Assembly (NCBI RefSeq): GCF_000235365.1
Contig: NC_016455.1
Span: 620,001-684,000, forward strand
DNA length: 64,000 nucleotides
Source of the DNA: Eremothecium cymbalariae DBVPG#7215
Lineage: Eukaryota > Ascomycota > Saccharomycetes > Saccharomycetales > Saccharomycetaceae
Direction: 5' to 3'
Shown here: in pieces, positions 1 to 9,596 of the stretch
Layout: each line of letters opens with the position of its first letter
How positions within the stretch are numbered: position 1 is the stretch's first letter
The notes under the pieces: model-generated
Seen by the model: the letters and a program-made list of their open reading frames with translations, nothing else
What the model was told of the DNA's origin: nothing
Databases searched by the model: none
Translations under genes and position numbers: made by a program

Positions 1-362
1 TCCACCACCTCCTTTTGTTTCACGTCTACTTCATGCCCATCTCCCCCCCGCTTCAAAGGCAACGAATACTTTGACCATTTATCCGCAACCTTCGACGTTT
101 CGGTTATCTGTGGCTTTTTCTGATTCTTTGCAGCAGCCTCTTTCTCCGTTCCTGACTCCTTAACAAATTTGAACGACCATGCAGACGGAAGTGACACTTT
201 ATCAAAAGACGTATTCCCACTCCCCTTTAACTGAGTTTGCAAAAACCTCCTGGAATTGTTTAAAACCCCATATCCATATTGTAAACGAACAGTTTGAAAA
301 TACGATTTATGGAACGTCTCCGAAACTGCACGAATACGAGCAAGCAGTATCAGTTGTCCCAT
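1..362 (-). CDS. ISA1: ISA1, mitochondrial Fe-S assembly protein, 5' fragment (gene continues beyond left edge)
   Basis: On the minus strand an ATG at 362 opens a frame of 120 codons that stays open to base 1, so only the N-terminal part of the gene is in the window. The first 40 or so residues look like a mitochondrial presequence: many Arg, Ser, Leu and Phe and almost no acidic residues. Further on, an FKF segment and a Lys-rich stretch ending in KWSKYSLPLKR resemble the linker before the A-type carrier domain of yeast Isa1 (FKF ... KWSSYAFPSR). The catalytic domain with its CxC motif is outside the window. Isa1 works with Isa2 and Iba57 in the mitochondrial matrix to mature [4Fe-4S] proteins. 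In S. cerevisiae ISA1 (YLL027W) lies just downstream of FRA1 (YLL029W) on the same strand, and the order and strand are the same here, without TPO1 between them. The call rests on weak N-terminal similarity plus synteny. Confidence 0.7.
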   Translation of the reverse strand, partial: MGQLILLARIRAVSETFHKSYFQTVRLQYGYGVLNNSRRFLQTQLKGSGNTSFDKVSLPSAWSFKFVKESGTEKEAAAKNQKKPQITETSKVADKWSKYSLPLKRGGDGHEVDVKQKEVV

Positions 363-1141
363 TCTGGCTAGCCTTAACTTTAACAACTAATTGATACCTT
401 CACTGTGAACCACTAAAACAATCGTGTTAACATGAACTTACAGTCTTTATTGTACTATTTATCTTAATGTGTTTGGCTCTTCACATGCGTATAAGGTCCT
501 TGGGGAATGTGCTAGCATATAAATTTATTATATTTATATGATAGAAGAAATCTTACACGGGCCGACTTCGGATATCACTGTTCACGTTATATCACGTGAC
601 TAACAGCCAATAAGAAGAGTCTTAGTCACCAACACATAGTTAAGAATATTATACTACATACGGTCTATCGGCCAAATATATTAGATATATTAGATATATG
701 GTCACCCATTTTTTTATTATATCGCTTATATTGACCAAACAGGGCAGGTTTGACGTAAATCCTAACGACAAGCTTTCGGAGCAGTGAGCTCATACATCTA
801 AAATTTACAAACGGCAAAATGAAGAATGAGATGATTGATGTAAATGCTTTCTAAGAATAAAATAATAATATCATTAGAGATGTGTGTAGAGAGTAAATAG
901 TAGATTTTTGCTAATGGAATGACTGTGGTTATCATGTACGAAATTGTATGAGCTTTCTTAAAATACCAGGGATCATCATCAATTCATAGATCGATGGCAA
1001 CTTTAACAGACTCTTCTCTCTAGACAGAGATTTTTATGTTGGGGACTAACAACGAGAGTTCACCCTTCCCTATTCGTCCTCTCTCCCCCCCAAAAATAAA
1101 TATCCGGTTTTATTGGTGCTCCCATGTGTTTGCTTGTCAGT
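363..1141. other. Intergenic: ISA1 promoter / FRA1 3' flank
   Basis: AT-rich, with no supported gene. It carries a TCACGTGA box (CACGTG at 593-598) about 230 bp upstream of the ISA1 start, a good Cbf1-type site. A short direct repeat of TATATTAGA units lies near 675-700. TPO1, which sits between these genes in S. cerevisiae, is not present. Confidence 0.6.
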
Positions 1142-3316
1142 TCACAAAGGTGCGGTCTCTCTCTTCAACCACTTGAAGGCGATACCCTGTGGTTGAATTA
1201 ATGGAGCAACAGTGGACCATATGCGGGAGTAATATTCGTTGATTTGTGATTTTTCTTCTGCAGTCAAAAGTTTGATGCTGATAAGTTTTCTGCAGTATGG
1301 AACCAAAGTAATATTTTCGAACTTCAAGAATTTTTTTTTGCCAAACTTTAAGTGATCGGCGTCCACCACTAGCATGTCATTTTCAATTCTGATTCCGTAT
1401 TCTCCATCTTTGTAGTATCCCGGTTCATTTGTAACTATGTTACCCTTCTCGAAAGGCTGAAAAGAGTCCAGACGAGACGAGATGCCAATGCCAATTGGAC
1501 CCTCATGGACATTTAAAAAGGAGCCGACACCATGGCCAGTACCATGTCTATAATCCAACCCCTGTTGCCATAGAAACTGTCTTGCCATAACATCTATGTG
1601 GCATCCACGAATTCCTTCCGGGAAAACCATTCTCTCCAAGGCCAAACAACCCTTTAGAACTAGTGTATAGTTGTCACACTCCTCTTGACTTGGGGAGCTA
1701 AAATACAACGTACGTGTGATATCTGTAGTACCCTCCAAAAACTGTGAACCAGCATCACACAAGTAGATCTTGTAAGGGCATATCATGGTCGATCCCTCTG
1801 AGGGAGGTGAATAATGTATGACTGAGGCATTAGCTCCCGTGGCCGAAATAGTGGAGAACGAGTTGCCCTTGAAGTTTTTCTGCGTTTTTCTTATCTCTAA
1901 TAGTTTTTGGGCTGCCTTATATTCATCTATTAGTTTTTCCTTTCGAACCACTTCCTCCTCCAACCAGGAAAAGTATTGGATCAAACATACCGCCTCTTTC
2001 AGCTGAGCGTGACGCGCGTTTTTAATCTCTATTTCATTCTTCACAGCTTTAAGTATCTGGATAGGAGATTGTGCCCTAACGTAACGCGCTGATTCCAAAT
2101 TGCGAATTACTTCCCACGAGGAAAAGGATGATACCAAAAGTGACCTAGAGTTTTCTGCATACACGGCAGCGGTATTTTTTAAAGAATTCCAAACTTCACC
2201 GTATGGCTTCACAGTTAGACCATTATCTTTGAGGTAGGCTGATATTTCGGCACTGAGAGGATTATCTGTAAATAGCGTGGTCGAATTTCCATCTAATAAT
2301 AGGTAAGAATAAAAGACCGGATTGTATTCTATATCCATTCCACGCAAATTCAACAACCAACATATCTCATCTAACGCAACCACGCAAAGGGCTTCGCATT
2401 CGGGATAGCTTTGCTTCATGTATTTCATTAGCTCCTCCCGTTTCTCTTTGTAGGATTTACCACTGAAGGCGTATTCCAAAAATAATAAGGGTTTTAAATC
2501 CCGCTCCGGTTTCTTCTCAAAGCTGTCCCAAATGACGTCCACCAAGTTAACCACAAGCGGAACAAGCTCCACAGATACACCGCTACAGCCCTTTAACTTG
2601 TTATCAATCTGCTTCCGAAAGGATGTCACCTTGCTGTACGAAATCAACCTTGGATCAACACCAATACGAACTGTTTTGCCGCCCAAACTTAACGACATGT
2701 CATATGCTTCATTGACACACCACTGAGACCAGTCCAACGAATCTTCACCCTCCCTGATCAAGGACCAATTCTGGTCCAGCTCCTGCGCAGCCTGATTGAA
2801 ATAACGCCCGTCCGTACTCAACACCGCCTTGCCATCGGGTGCATCTTCATTAAAGTTCAACATATTCCGAGTAACGCACGCAACCCCAGTACTACCAGTA
2901 AAGCCTGAAACGAAACCCCGACGCTTATCACTGTCAGCAACATATTCAGACTGATGCTCATCCTCCGAAGGAATAACATAGCAACCCAAATCGTGCTTCG
3001 CCATCTCCTTTCTCAAAGCAACTAACCGCTCCGTGGTACTAATACTCCGAGACTGACTGATACTATCGCTCGAGTACACTGATTCGTTCGACCCCCCTCT
3101 TGATCCACTCACCCCCGACGCCCTCCTGCTGTTCGAAATCTGCTTCAAAAACTGCGAAGTCCTCCTCCCCTGTCTCCACAACTGCCCAGGAGTACAGTTA
3201 CAATTAGCACATGGCTTAAACGGCTTCACCTCGCCCTGCGTCACAGCTGTACCCATCGCAGACACCGCCTTCATGGACCCCATGGAAGGTTTGATATTCA
3301 ACGACCTCGTAGTCAT
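1142..3316 (-). CDS. FRA1: Fra1, aminopeptidase P-like M24 protein, repressor of the iron regulon
   Basis: 724 aa, near the roughly 749 of S. cerevisiae Fra1 (YLL029W), and similar along the whole length, including the Cys-containing N-terminal extension (PCANCNCTPG) and the closing KWLKRETAPL. The order is a creatinase-like N domain, a middle domain, then a C-terminal M24 'pita-bread' metallopeptidase fold. The five metal-ligand positions are all present: D521 (LCDAG), D532 (TTDIT), H595 (HGTGHG), E631 (NEPGYY) and E645 (GIRIEND). Fra1 is cytosolic and, with Fra2 and Grx3/4, relays the mitochondrial Fe-S signal that restrains Aft1/Aft2. The ATG at 3316 gives the best N-terminal agreement. 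A coding run of nine A (GKKKF) is in frame, which matters for the frameshifts discussed elsewhere in the window. Confidence 0.97.
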   Translation of the reverse strand: MTTRSLNIKPSMGSMKAVSAMGTAVTQGEVKPFKPCANCNCTPGQLWRQGRRTSQFLKQISNSRRASGVSGSRGGSNESVYSSDSISQSRSISTTERLVALRKEMAKHDLGCYVIPSEDEHQSEYVADSDKRRGFVSGFTGSTGVACVTRNMLNFNEDAPDGKAVLSTDGRYFNQAAQELDQNWSLIREGEDSLDWSQWCVNEAYDMSLSLGGKTVRIGVDPRLISYSKVTSFRKQIDNKLKGCSGVSVELVPLVVNLVDVIWDSFEKKPERDLKPLLFLEYAFSGKSYKEKREELMKYMKQSYPECEALCVVALDEICWLLNLRGMDIEYNPVFYSYLLLDGNSTTLFTDNPLSAEISAYLKDNGLTVKPYGEVWNSLKNTAAVYAENSRSLLVSSFSSWEVIRNLESARYVRAQSPIQILKAVKNEIEIKNARHAQLKEAVCLIQYFSWLEEEVVRKEKLIDEYKAAQKLLEIRKTQKNFKGNSFSTISATGANASVIHYSPPSEGSTMICPYKIYLCDAGSQFLEGTTDITRTLYFSSPSQEECDNYTLVLKGCLALERMVFPEGIRGCHIDVMARQFLWQQGLDYRHGTGHGVGSFLNVHEGPIGIGISSRLDSFQPFEKGNIVTNEPGYYKDGEYGIRIENDMLVVDADHLKFGKKKFLKFENITLVPYCRKLISIKLLTAEEKSQINEYYSRIWSTVAPLIQPQGIAFKWLKRETAPL

Positions 3317-4661
3317 CTAGCAAACCTTAAACCAGTCCTTACCTGTTTCTAGCTATCTCAAGCTGCGTTGGTGAATCAACTAAACTTTTTGTTTCTTTAA
3401 AAAATCCAAAATATTACCTGCAAATTTGTGCTACTGCTACTAATCCACACAACCACCGTCTGTATTATCAGTATCAACAACTAAAAGAATATTCTCCTAC
3501 TTCTAAAACTAGTAAACGCCTTGATTCCAAATATATGTATCAAAGCTAACAACACGTACTAAACAAACAGTTACCAAACTAACAAACCAACTAAAAAGGT
3601 TCCCACTTCAATACCTAATGTCGTCGTCTTACTCTCCGAGATGGTTGATCCAATAGAAACTAAAGAAGTTCTTACAAATAAAATGTATTCATAGTGTTTT
3701 TGGTGACCAGAGGGAGGCAAAATTTCTGGACTTCAATTTTTCTGTTTCTTTTTTCTGTTTCGGTTTTTGTTTTCCCCGTCGGATTATGTAATTGGAAATG
3801 TCGATCATATGAAATGCACAGGATTAATATTATTCCTCGTGCAGGAAAGAGCGAAGCTGAGGCCACGAGCCAAGTCCAAATGGGCCAAGAGCAGCCAGGT
3901 GCCGGAGCCATGGTGGTTTTTCTATGGTGGCTGGTTTTATGAGACGAGTTTAAGATGGTTATGCATGTCGCAGTGTCAGTAGGAATAGATACATAACCAA
4001 CAAGAAACTATGTGCCACGGATGTGTGTGGCTGTTTTTCTGTATATTGTGGGCATATTTAGAGGTTGCTATGGTTACTGGAGATGGTTCGGTTTGCCATG
4101 CGACTGGTGGTAGGCAATCTGTAGAGTTGAGCAACAGACAATCTTGCTTGGAGGCAGAACAATGGCGTCATTAGGACTATTTGAAGTTCGCGGCAGGCGG
4201 GCGGGGAGGGTTCGAGAAAGTGTTCTTTGTGGGCTTGGTGTTATTTCTGGGTCGTTGCTAGAATTGGTTTTCTGCAATGTGTTTGCAGCGCCATATATCC
4301 GCAGTGCTGGTTATCGATCGCTCTTTTTAAGTAGGTTTTTCTCAGAAGTTCGTAGTCGGTCTGGGAGAGTTGTGCGATGGAGGCTGCCGCAAGGTCACAA
4401 ACACAGAATGCCGAGGAAAGTTTTCGAGAGGGATGTTCAGCTTGTTGAAACTCAATGCATGTTCTTCTTCGTCTGTGTGTCTACGGTACGAGGCTGGTTT
4501 GGGTTATATAATTCGTATTCCTGCGCTCGGTGCGGTGTGGTGCGGTGCGCCCAACTATTTCTAGAGAAGGCTTACTACATCAAGATTTCCTTCCTGCTCC
4601 CTTTCAACATCCCAGCCGGCCTCATACATAAGAAGACTGCCACCCGAAGGAGCCAGCCATC
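3317..4661. other. Long intergenic region between divergent FRA1 and AIM7
   Basis: 1.3 kb with several short overlapping open frames on both strands (for example 3694-3942 and 4144-4704). None has recognisable similarity, and the longest runs into AIM7 in another frame, so I treat them as chance. A polypyrimidine/T-rich stretch lies near 3725-3785 and GTGCGGTGCGGTGCG-type short repeats near 4530-4550. No RNA gene was recognised. Confidence 0.55.
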
Positions 4662-5114
4662 ATGTCGACTCTTTACCAAATTGATGACAATGCACGTAGC
4701 GTGATTAGAAAATTTCGACTTTCGACCAGCAGGTCTGAAACATTGAAAAGCTTGGTGCTTACCATCAAGCCAAACCCTTACGAGGTAGTAATTGACCAGA
4801 ACACAACAGAAGAAGCCGCAGATGCAGTGACTACCCTAGATGAACTTAGAGATGTCCTTCCTGATAATCTACCAAGGTTTGTCCTGTTGGCTTACCCGAT
4901 CTTGACCAAAGACGGTAGGAAGCAGACCTTGCTAGTTATGTTGTACTGGAGACCGCCCACTATAGTCTCGCAGGAGTTGAAGATGGTTTATGCTGCTGTT
5001 GTAGAGTTAGTGAAGAGCGAATGCGCCCCCAACAGATACATAGAAGTTACTGGTGATTTAGAAGACGACGATGAGATCGCTGAACTAAAGCAGCAGATAG
5101 AAAGGGCGGACTAG
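4662..5114 (+). CDS. AIM7: Aim7/Gmf1, glia maturation factor homologue (ADF-H domain)
   Basis: 150 aa, matching the 149 aa of S. cerevisiae Aim7 (YDR063W). The whole protein is a single ADF/cofilin-homology domain of the GMF class. Landmarks are the LPDNLPRFVLLAYP core, the following TKDGRKQTLLVMLYWRP strand pair, the SQELKMVYA helix and an acidic C-terminus. GMF proteins bind the Arp2/3 complex rather than actin, promote debranching of actin networks and inhibit new branching at cortical patches. The ATG at 4662 aligns with the family start. RPS13 lies 310 bp downstream on the same strand, as YDR063W-YDR064W do in S. cerevisiae. Confidence 0.96.
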   Translation: MSTLYQIDDNARSVIRKFRLSTSRSETLKSLVLTIKPNPYEVVIDQNTTEEAADAVTTLDELRDVLPDNLPRFVLLAYPILTKDGRKQTLLVMLYWRPPTIVSQELKMVYAAVVELVKSECAPNRYIEVTGDLEDDDEIAELKQQIERAD

Positions 5115-5170
5115 GTCTTGGATTAAGAGAAGCCTGGTGGCTTTACATAAGCTGACTTCTGTGACTGCTT

Positions 5171-5203
5171 ACACCAGTACATCATAAAATAACACCCGTA
5201 CAT
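5171..5203 (+). promoter_or_regulatory. Tandem Rap1 sites upstream of RPS13
   Basis: ACACCCGTACAT at 5192-5203 is a full match to the Rap1 consensus. A variant, ACACCAGTACAT, sits 21 bp upstream at 5171-5182 in the same orientation. Paired, co-oriented Rap1 sites about 200-250 bp before the ATG are the usual design of yeast ribosomal-protein promoters, so this pair probably drives RPS13. Confidence 0.85.
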
Positions 5204-5423
5204 ATTTGATGTTAGATTATCACATGATTTGATGTTTCAAAAACGCTTTCTCCCGTAGCACGCACTCAGCGCGCGCTAGTGGTTGGCATTCTGCAGTGGG
5301 ATTTTTCATCATAGTTATAATTCTCTGTGAACGTAGGATAAACGTATAACTGTTGTTGGTGGTTTGTCTTAGTTGGTTGAGAAACTCGAAAAGTGCAGAT
5401 AGATAATAATATAAACAGCAAAG

Positions 5424-6299
5424 ATGGGTCGTATGCATTCTAAGGTATGTCTTTGAGCGCGGATGATGAAAGTCGCAAAACTTTCAAATGTGATATAATG
5501 TGTTGGTTGGTTATTTCATCGGATCACAAGTCGAAGCTTTTTCAATCTTCTACCGGTATATACCATTAAGCCATAATAGGCTGATGTAGTGCATGGAGCT
5601 TTTTCCATGCACGTAGTATATTGCTGGGTGATTCCAAGTTACCGTGTTATGCATGTTCGCTGGTTTTTTTGGAGTTGGGACAGGTTATATAATGCCTTCT
5701 TTCAATTCTGATAAAATAATGTTGCTATACACAGTTTCCCTTCTGATAGAAGGGGGTTCTGACTGTGTACTGTATACAGAGAAGATATCTTCCTTGAGGT
5801 TCGTAGAATAAGCAATGATTGCTTTTTTCTCAACGAATGTCATACTAACGGTTTTTTCCTACAGGGTAAGGGTATGTCTTCCTCTGCTATTCCATACAGC
5901 AGAAACGCACCAGCCTGGTTCAAGGGCTCTGCTAACTCTGTTGTTGAGCAAATTATCAAGTACGCCAGAAAGGGTTTGACACCATCTCAAATCGGTGTCT
6001 TGTTGAGAGATGCCCACGGTGTTACTCAGGCCAAGGTTGTCACTGGTAACAAGATTCTAAGAGTCTTGAAGTCCAACGGTTTGGGTCCAGAAATCCCAGA
6101 GGACTTGTACTACTTGATCAAGAAGGCTGTCGCTGTTAGAAAGCACTTGGAGAGAAACAGAAAGGACAAGGACGCCAAGTTTAGATTGATTTTGATCGAA
6201 TCTAGAATCCACAGATTGGCCAGGTACTACAGAACTGTCTCTGTCTTGCCACCAAACTGGAAGTACGAGTCTGCAACTGCTTCTGCCATGGTTAACTAG
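5424..6299 (+). CDS. RPS13: Ribosomal protein uS15 (Rps13), spliced
   Basis: Two exons: 5424-5444 (MGRMHSK) and 5865-6299, joined by a 420-nt intron, giving 151 aa, exactly the S. cerevisiae Rps13 (YDR064W) length. The N-terminus reads [20 protein letters not shown] and continues through the uS15 fold to a C-terminus with [14 protein letters not shown]. Codon use is strongly biased to TTG, AGA, GGT and AAG, unlike neighbouring low-expression genes. It is a 40S subunit protein that helps assemble the central domain and contacts 18S rRNA. Rap1 sites upstream indicate standard ribosomal-protein regulation. Confidence 0.99.
5445..5864 (+). other. RPS13 spliceosomal intron
   Basis: The 5' splice site is GTATGT (5445-5450), the branch site TACTAAC (5843-5849), and the 3' site CAG ends at 5864. 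All match the yeast consensus. The branch-to-acceptor distance is short (about 15 nt) and pyrimidine-rich. Removing 420 nt restores the uS15 frame exactly. I saw no obvious snoRNA inside. Confidence 0.98.
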
Positions 6300-6516
6300 A
6301 TTTGAGTTGATTTATATTTTCTTTTTAGTAGGATAGCAACCAACAACTTTAATTTAATCTCTAGTTAATTTTAAATTTTTTTTATACATATTTTTTGTTT
6401 TTTTTATTTAATTGATGGAATGCAGTTTGATGCTGGAAGGTTTCAGTAATGGGAGGTGGTACTCTTGACGACCGCATCCTTTGTCCACGTTGTGCTGGCA
6501 TATTGTGTCTATTAGG

Positions 6517-7602
6517 ATGGACTTCACGTCAGATACTTTCCCTAAGGATAGCAGTCATCGCAGTGCAGCAGGTGCTAGAGGCTCGTCGTCTTCAGACTCG
6601 TTAGCAGCGGACGTTAGCAGCAGCCAAAACATAGAAAACAATGAGGAACTGGAGATTGCAAGATTGCAAGAGACCAAGGACAGGTTGTTAGCACATAGAG
6701 AACACCTTCTAGGGCAGCTTTTGAAACGGCAGAAACAATTGGTTAAGCTTCAAAGAACGTCCAAGTATCAGACAGATGAACCAAATAGGGAAGACTCTTC
6801 CCGCATTCAATCTGTCTTCCCTCAAGACTCTGCCTCTTTGCTTCAATTATTTTCCAAAGTTATTCCAAAGGCAATTTCAGGTGCTCGACAAGATAGTTCT
6901 TCATTTAGAACACGTTCAAGCTGCAAAACTCCATCTCAGACTGAAAAGATCGATGGTAAATCTTCTTTGGAGGATGAACTTGCTTCCAAATATGATGCGC
7001 TTCCGTTGCTAAACCAACAGCTCCGCTTGGATACATTGAGGCGGTCGTGCCCATATATGATGGTCGAAGAGGTAAATCTACCGTATACTAGAATATCGTA
7101 TGAATTAGGGCCGAATAATTCATTTACGTTGGAATACGAATTACATGTGGATACGTCAACTGGGCAGTTGCAGTCTTTGAAGAATATCAGACTGCCTCCT
7201 AACATTCGGTCGAAAACCCACACTTTGGTAGAATATGCTGAAAGTACAATGAATATTGGATACTTGCTCTTTGGCTTGAGTGAGTTTTCTAGACTCTGCA
7301 ATCTACGAAAAGAGGTCCTCGCTAATATGGGACAAGCTGTGACAGGGGCTATCCTAAATATACTCATCGTAGAGCAAACAGAAGAAACAATTGTTTTTGA
7401 AAAGTTATTCTGGAAGTTCAAGATTGAGTATTCTGTGCATTTTGATAAGGACATGCTACCATTACCTTATTCTGTTGTATTGGTAACATTGTTTAAGAAT
7501 AGCGCTAAAACTAGAGACGTTCAGCCCATCGCAGACGCGCTTATCCAGGAATATGGAGTTGTTGAAGGGATAGTACAATTCATTAAATCATTGTATATAT
7601 AG
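6517..7602 (+). CDS. CTF19: Ctf19, inner kinetochore COMA complex subunit (CENP-P)
   Basis: 361 aa from the ATG at 6517. The frame is open 12 codons further upstream but with no ATG. The start MDFTSDTFP matches the S. cerevisiae Ctf19 (YPL018W, 369 aa) start MDFTSDT. An N-terminal coiled coil with LQETKDRLLAHREHLLGQL, the motif KYDALPLLNQQLRL and the C-terminal EYGVVEGI also match. The C-terminal half is the tandem RWD region that pairs with Mcm21. COMA (Ctf19-Okp1-Mcm21-Ame1) sits on the Cse4 nucleosome and recruits the Scc2/4 cohesin loader. The gene converges on IES1 with only 32 bp between stops. Confidence 0.93.
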   Translation: MDFTSDTFPKDSSHRSAAGARGSSSSDSLAADVSSSQNIENNEELEIARLQETKDRLLAHREHLLGQLLKRQKQLVKLQRTSKYQTDEPNREDSSRIQSVFPQDSASLLQLFSKVIPKAISGARQDSSSFRTRSSCKTPSQTEKIDGKSSLEDELASKYDALPLLNQQLRLDTLRRSCPYMMVEEVNLPYTRISYELGPNNSFTLEYELHVDTSTGQLQSLKNIRLPPNIRSKTHTLVEYAESTMNIGYLLFGLSEFSRLCNLRKEVLANMGQAVTGAILNILIVEQTEETIVFEKLFWKFKIEYSVHFDKDMLPLPYSVVLVTLFKNSAKTRDVQPIADALIQEYGVVEGIVQFIKSLYI

Positions 7603-7634
7603 AAAATAAAGATAATCTATATATGCAAGACTGA

Positions 7635-9596
7635 CTACAAACAGAAATTTTCTTTGAGCAGTGGCTCGTCTAGTTTCTTTAAGAACAATTTTTTCGCGGT
7701 GTTCATATAGTTCATATAATCTGTTTCATATCCTAACACACCGTCATTGAACTTCTTTCTTTTCTTACCACGCACACCAATAACGGTAGCTAGTGTGACA
7801 TCTTCGTACTCGTCAAACGCCTTCATCAAACCAAGCTCCTGTCGTTTTTTCCTAGCGATTTCTTGGGCTTTCAAAAGTAGAGCCTGGGCCTCTAAATGTG
7901 TCAAATTCGGAGTCACATTAAACTTTGATTCAATCTCAATCATCTCGTCAACTTCTTGTGCCCAAGTATTGGGATCCTCCTCCTGTGTTTGCTCGTGATG
8001 TACTGGTTCGCTATGAGAACCGCTGGATGCATCCTGCTGCGCCTCTTGATGAATAACTTTTACCCTGGTTCTAGGCCTCATCTTGGTACCCTTGGTGGAA
8101 GCTTTAGCGTTGGCCTTTGTAGTCATATCTGAATCAGCTTCTATTTCCTCATGAGCTGAAGCAGTCAGCGGCACACCGTCCTCTTCAATATCCCCATATT
8201 TATTATCCCTATCACCCTTCATATGCTGTTGTGGATCTTGCTGTTGCGAATTAGCTTGGGGCTGCTGGGACTGACCCTCCGCAACTGCTTTTCTGGGATG
8301 TTTCTTCAGAAACCTTAGCCGCCGCTGGTTCTGGTGCTCTCCGAATATAAGCTCCGGTTCGGTATCTTTATCATACTCCTCTGTGGCTATTCTCATAGGA
8401 AACTTTTCATCAACCCCAAACATCCTTAGAGACTGCTTGATCTCCGTAGATGTTAACCTTGTTTCCAAATGTATATACGCCAACCATAAAAAGAACGCCG
8501 CCCTATCTGTTGGCAGGAATTTAGGAGAATCAAAGATTTCAAATAAAGTTGTGTCTGCTGCCACATATGGAAACACCAGCCGTTCATTGACAATCTGCGG
8601 ATTATCACAAATTGTAAATAATAAATTCACGAGATTCACCTGGAATTGCCGTTCCGAAGACGAATACCACAAAGATAATTTCAACGGTTCCTGGCCGGTT
8701 GGAATGGTCTTTAAAATTGACTTGATACGTGGAGTATCCTGAAGAGATTTCGGATCCCTTGTTTGGTGCTGTAAACATGGAATTGAATGGAACGTCCGCA
8801 ATTGTGAAGTCATTTCAGGGAAAAAATTTACCGTCGTGTTAAGCCTTCCAAAGTTTACAAGTAACGACAGAACACAGGTAGAAAACGCAACTTGATGGTC
8901 AAAGAGTAACTTATCCCTTAGTATCTTAGAACACTTTTTCGATGATGCAATGGTTAACACGTAGAGTTGCGAAAAAGTCAACTTTTCATTGCCAATAAAA
9001 CTGCGAGCATTATAGTTGACATCAGTCACATTTAACAACCCTGTATTTCCCACACCTCCGCGCTGCTTTCGATCCTCCTCCGCCCGCTCCTGCTCCTGCT
9101 GCTGCGAAGATGCCGATGACGATGGTGATGCAGAAGATGATGACGGCGAAGATGACGACGATGATGACGACGTAGCACCACCACCTCCTCCCGCTACCGC
9201 CGTCGGAGAAATAGAAAATGTCCCTTGAAAAGTATTCTTAAAAATCTGTCGCTTATCAGAAAGCAAATCAAACAAAAATGCAAACTGTATGTCTTTCCTA
9301 GTAAACTGCTCCCCGTCATGCTTCTTCAAATGCCGCGTATATCTACTGGGCTCCTTGCCCTTCTTCTTTGTAGGCGTACTGAGAACAGGCTTCGACGAAA
9401 TACCACGATACCCTACAGGCTGCAGAAGCTCGTCCGATTGAGTAGACTCATCATCTTGCTCCCGCTCCCGCTCCACCCGCACCTGTTCAGGAGAACCCCC
9501 ACCCGACTGAGATAAAACTGGAGGAACCGACTCCTGTGGCCTCTGCACCTGAAACACATCATGTATGGGATCATAAACCCTACCGTTGGACATCAT
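7635..9596 (-). CDS. IES1: Ies1, INO80 chromatin-remodelling complex subunit
   Basis: 653 aa, compared with about 690 for S. cerevisiae Ies1 (YFL013C). The N-terminal VYDPIHDVFQ, the STPTKK ... SRYTRHLKK block and FTRKDIQFAFLFDLLSDKRQ are family hallmarks. A low-complexity Gly/Ser/Gln/Glu insertion follows (residues about 135-180), then a conserved helical middle, a Gln-rich linker, and a C-terminal section with EYEDVTLATVIGVRGKKRKKFNDGVLGYETDYMNYMN. Ies1 is a fungal-specific nuclear INO80 subunit, part of the module that contacts extranucleosomal DNA. Two adjacent ATGs (9596 and 9593) could start the protein. A Reb1 site lies 164 bp upstream. Confidence 0.9.
   Translation of the reverse strand: MMSNGRVYDPIHDVFQVQRPQESVPPVLSQSGGGSPEQVRVEREREQDDESTQSDELLQPVGYRGISSKPVLSTPTKKKGKEPSRYTRHLKKHDGEQFTRKDIQFAFLFDLLSDKRQIFKNTFQGTFSISPTAVAGGGGGATSSSSSSSSPSSSSASPSSSASSQQQEQERAEEDRKQRGGVGNTGLLNVTDVNYNARSFIGNEKLTFSQLYVLTIASSKKCSKILRDKLLFDHQVAFSTCVLSLLVNFGRLNTTVNFFPEMTSQLRTFHSIPCLQHQTRDPKSLQDTPRIKSILKTIPTGQEPLKLSLWYSSSERQFQVNLVNLLFTICDNPQIVNERLVFPYVAADTTLFEIFDSPKFLPTDRAAFFLWLAYIHLETRLTSTEIKQSLRMFGVDEKFPMRIATEEYDKDTEPELIFGEHQNQRRLRFLKKHPRKAVAEGQSQQPQANSQQQDPQQHMKGDRDNKYGDIEEDGVPLTASAHEEIEADSDMTTKANAKASTKGTKMRPRTRVKVIHQEAQQDASSGSHSEPVHHEQTQEEDPNTWAQEVDEMIEIESKFNVTPNLTHLEAQALLLKAQEIARKKRQELGLMKAFDEYEDVTLATVIGVRGKKRKKFNDGVLGYETDYMNYMNTAKKLFLKKLDEPLLKENFCL

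Noticed and set aside
4144..4704. 186-codon open frame on the plus strand before AIM7
   Set aside because: Composition is not protein-like, no recognisable similarity, and it runs into the AIM7 start in another frame.
9225..9515. Antisense open frame within IES1, and similar antisense frames across BLM10, VTC, TAF3 and RRP12
   Set aside because: They mirror the conserved coding strand and have no features of their own.
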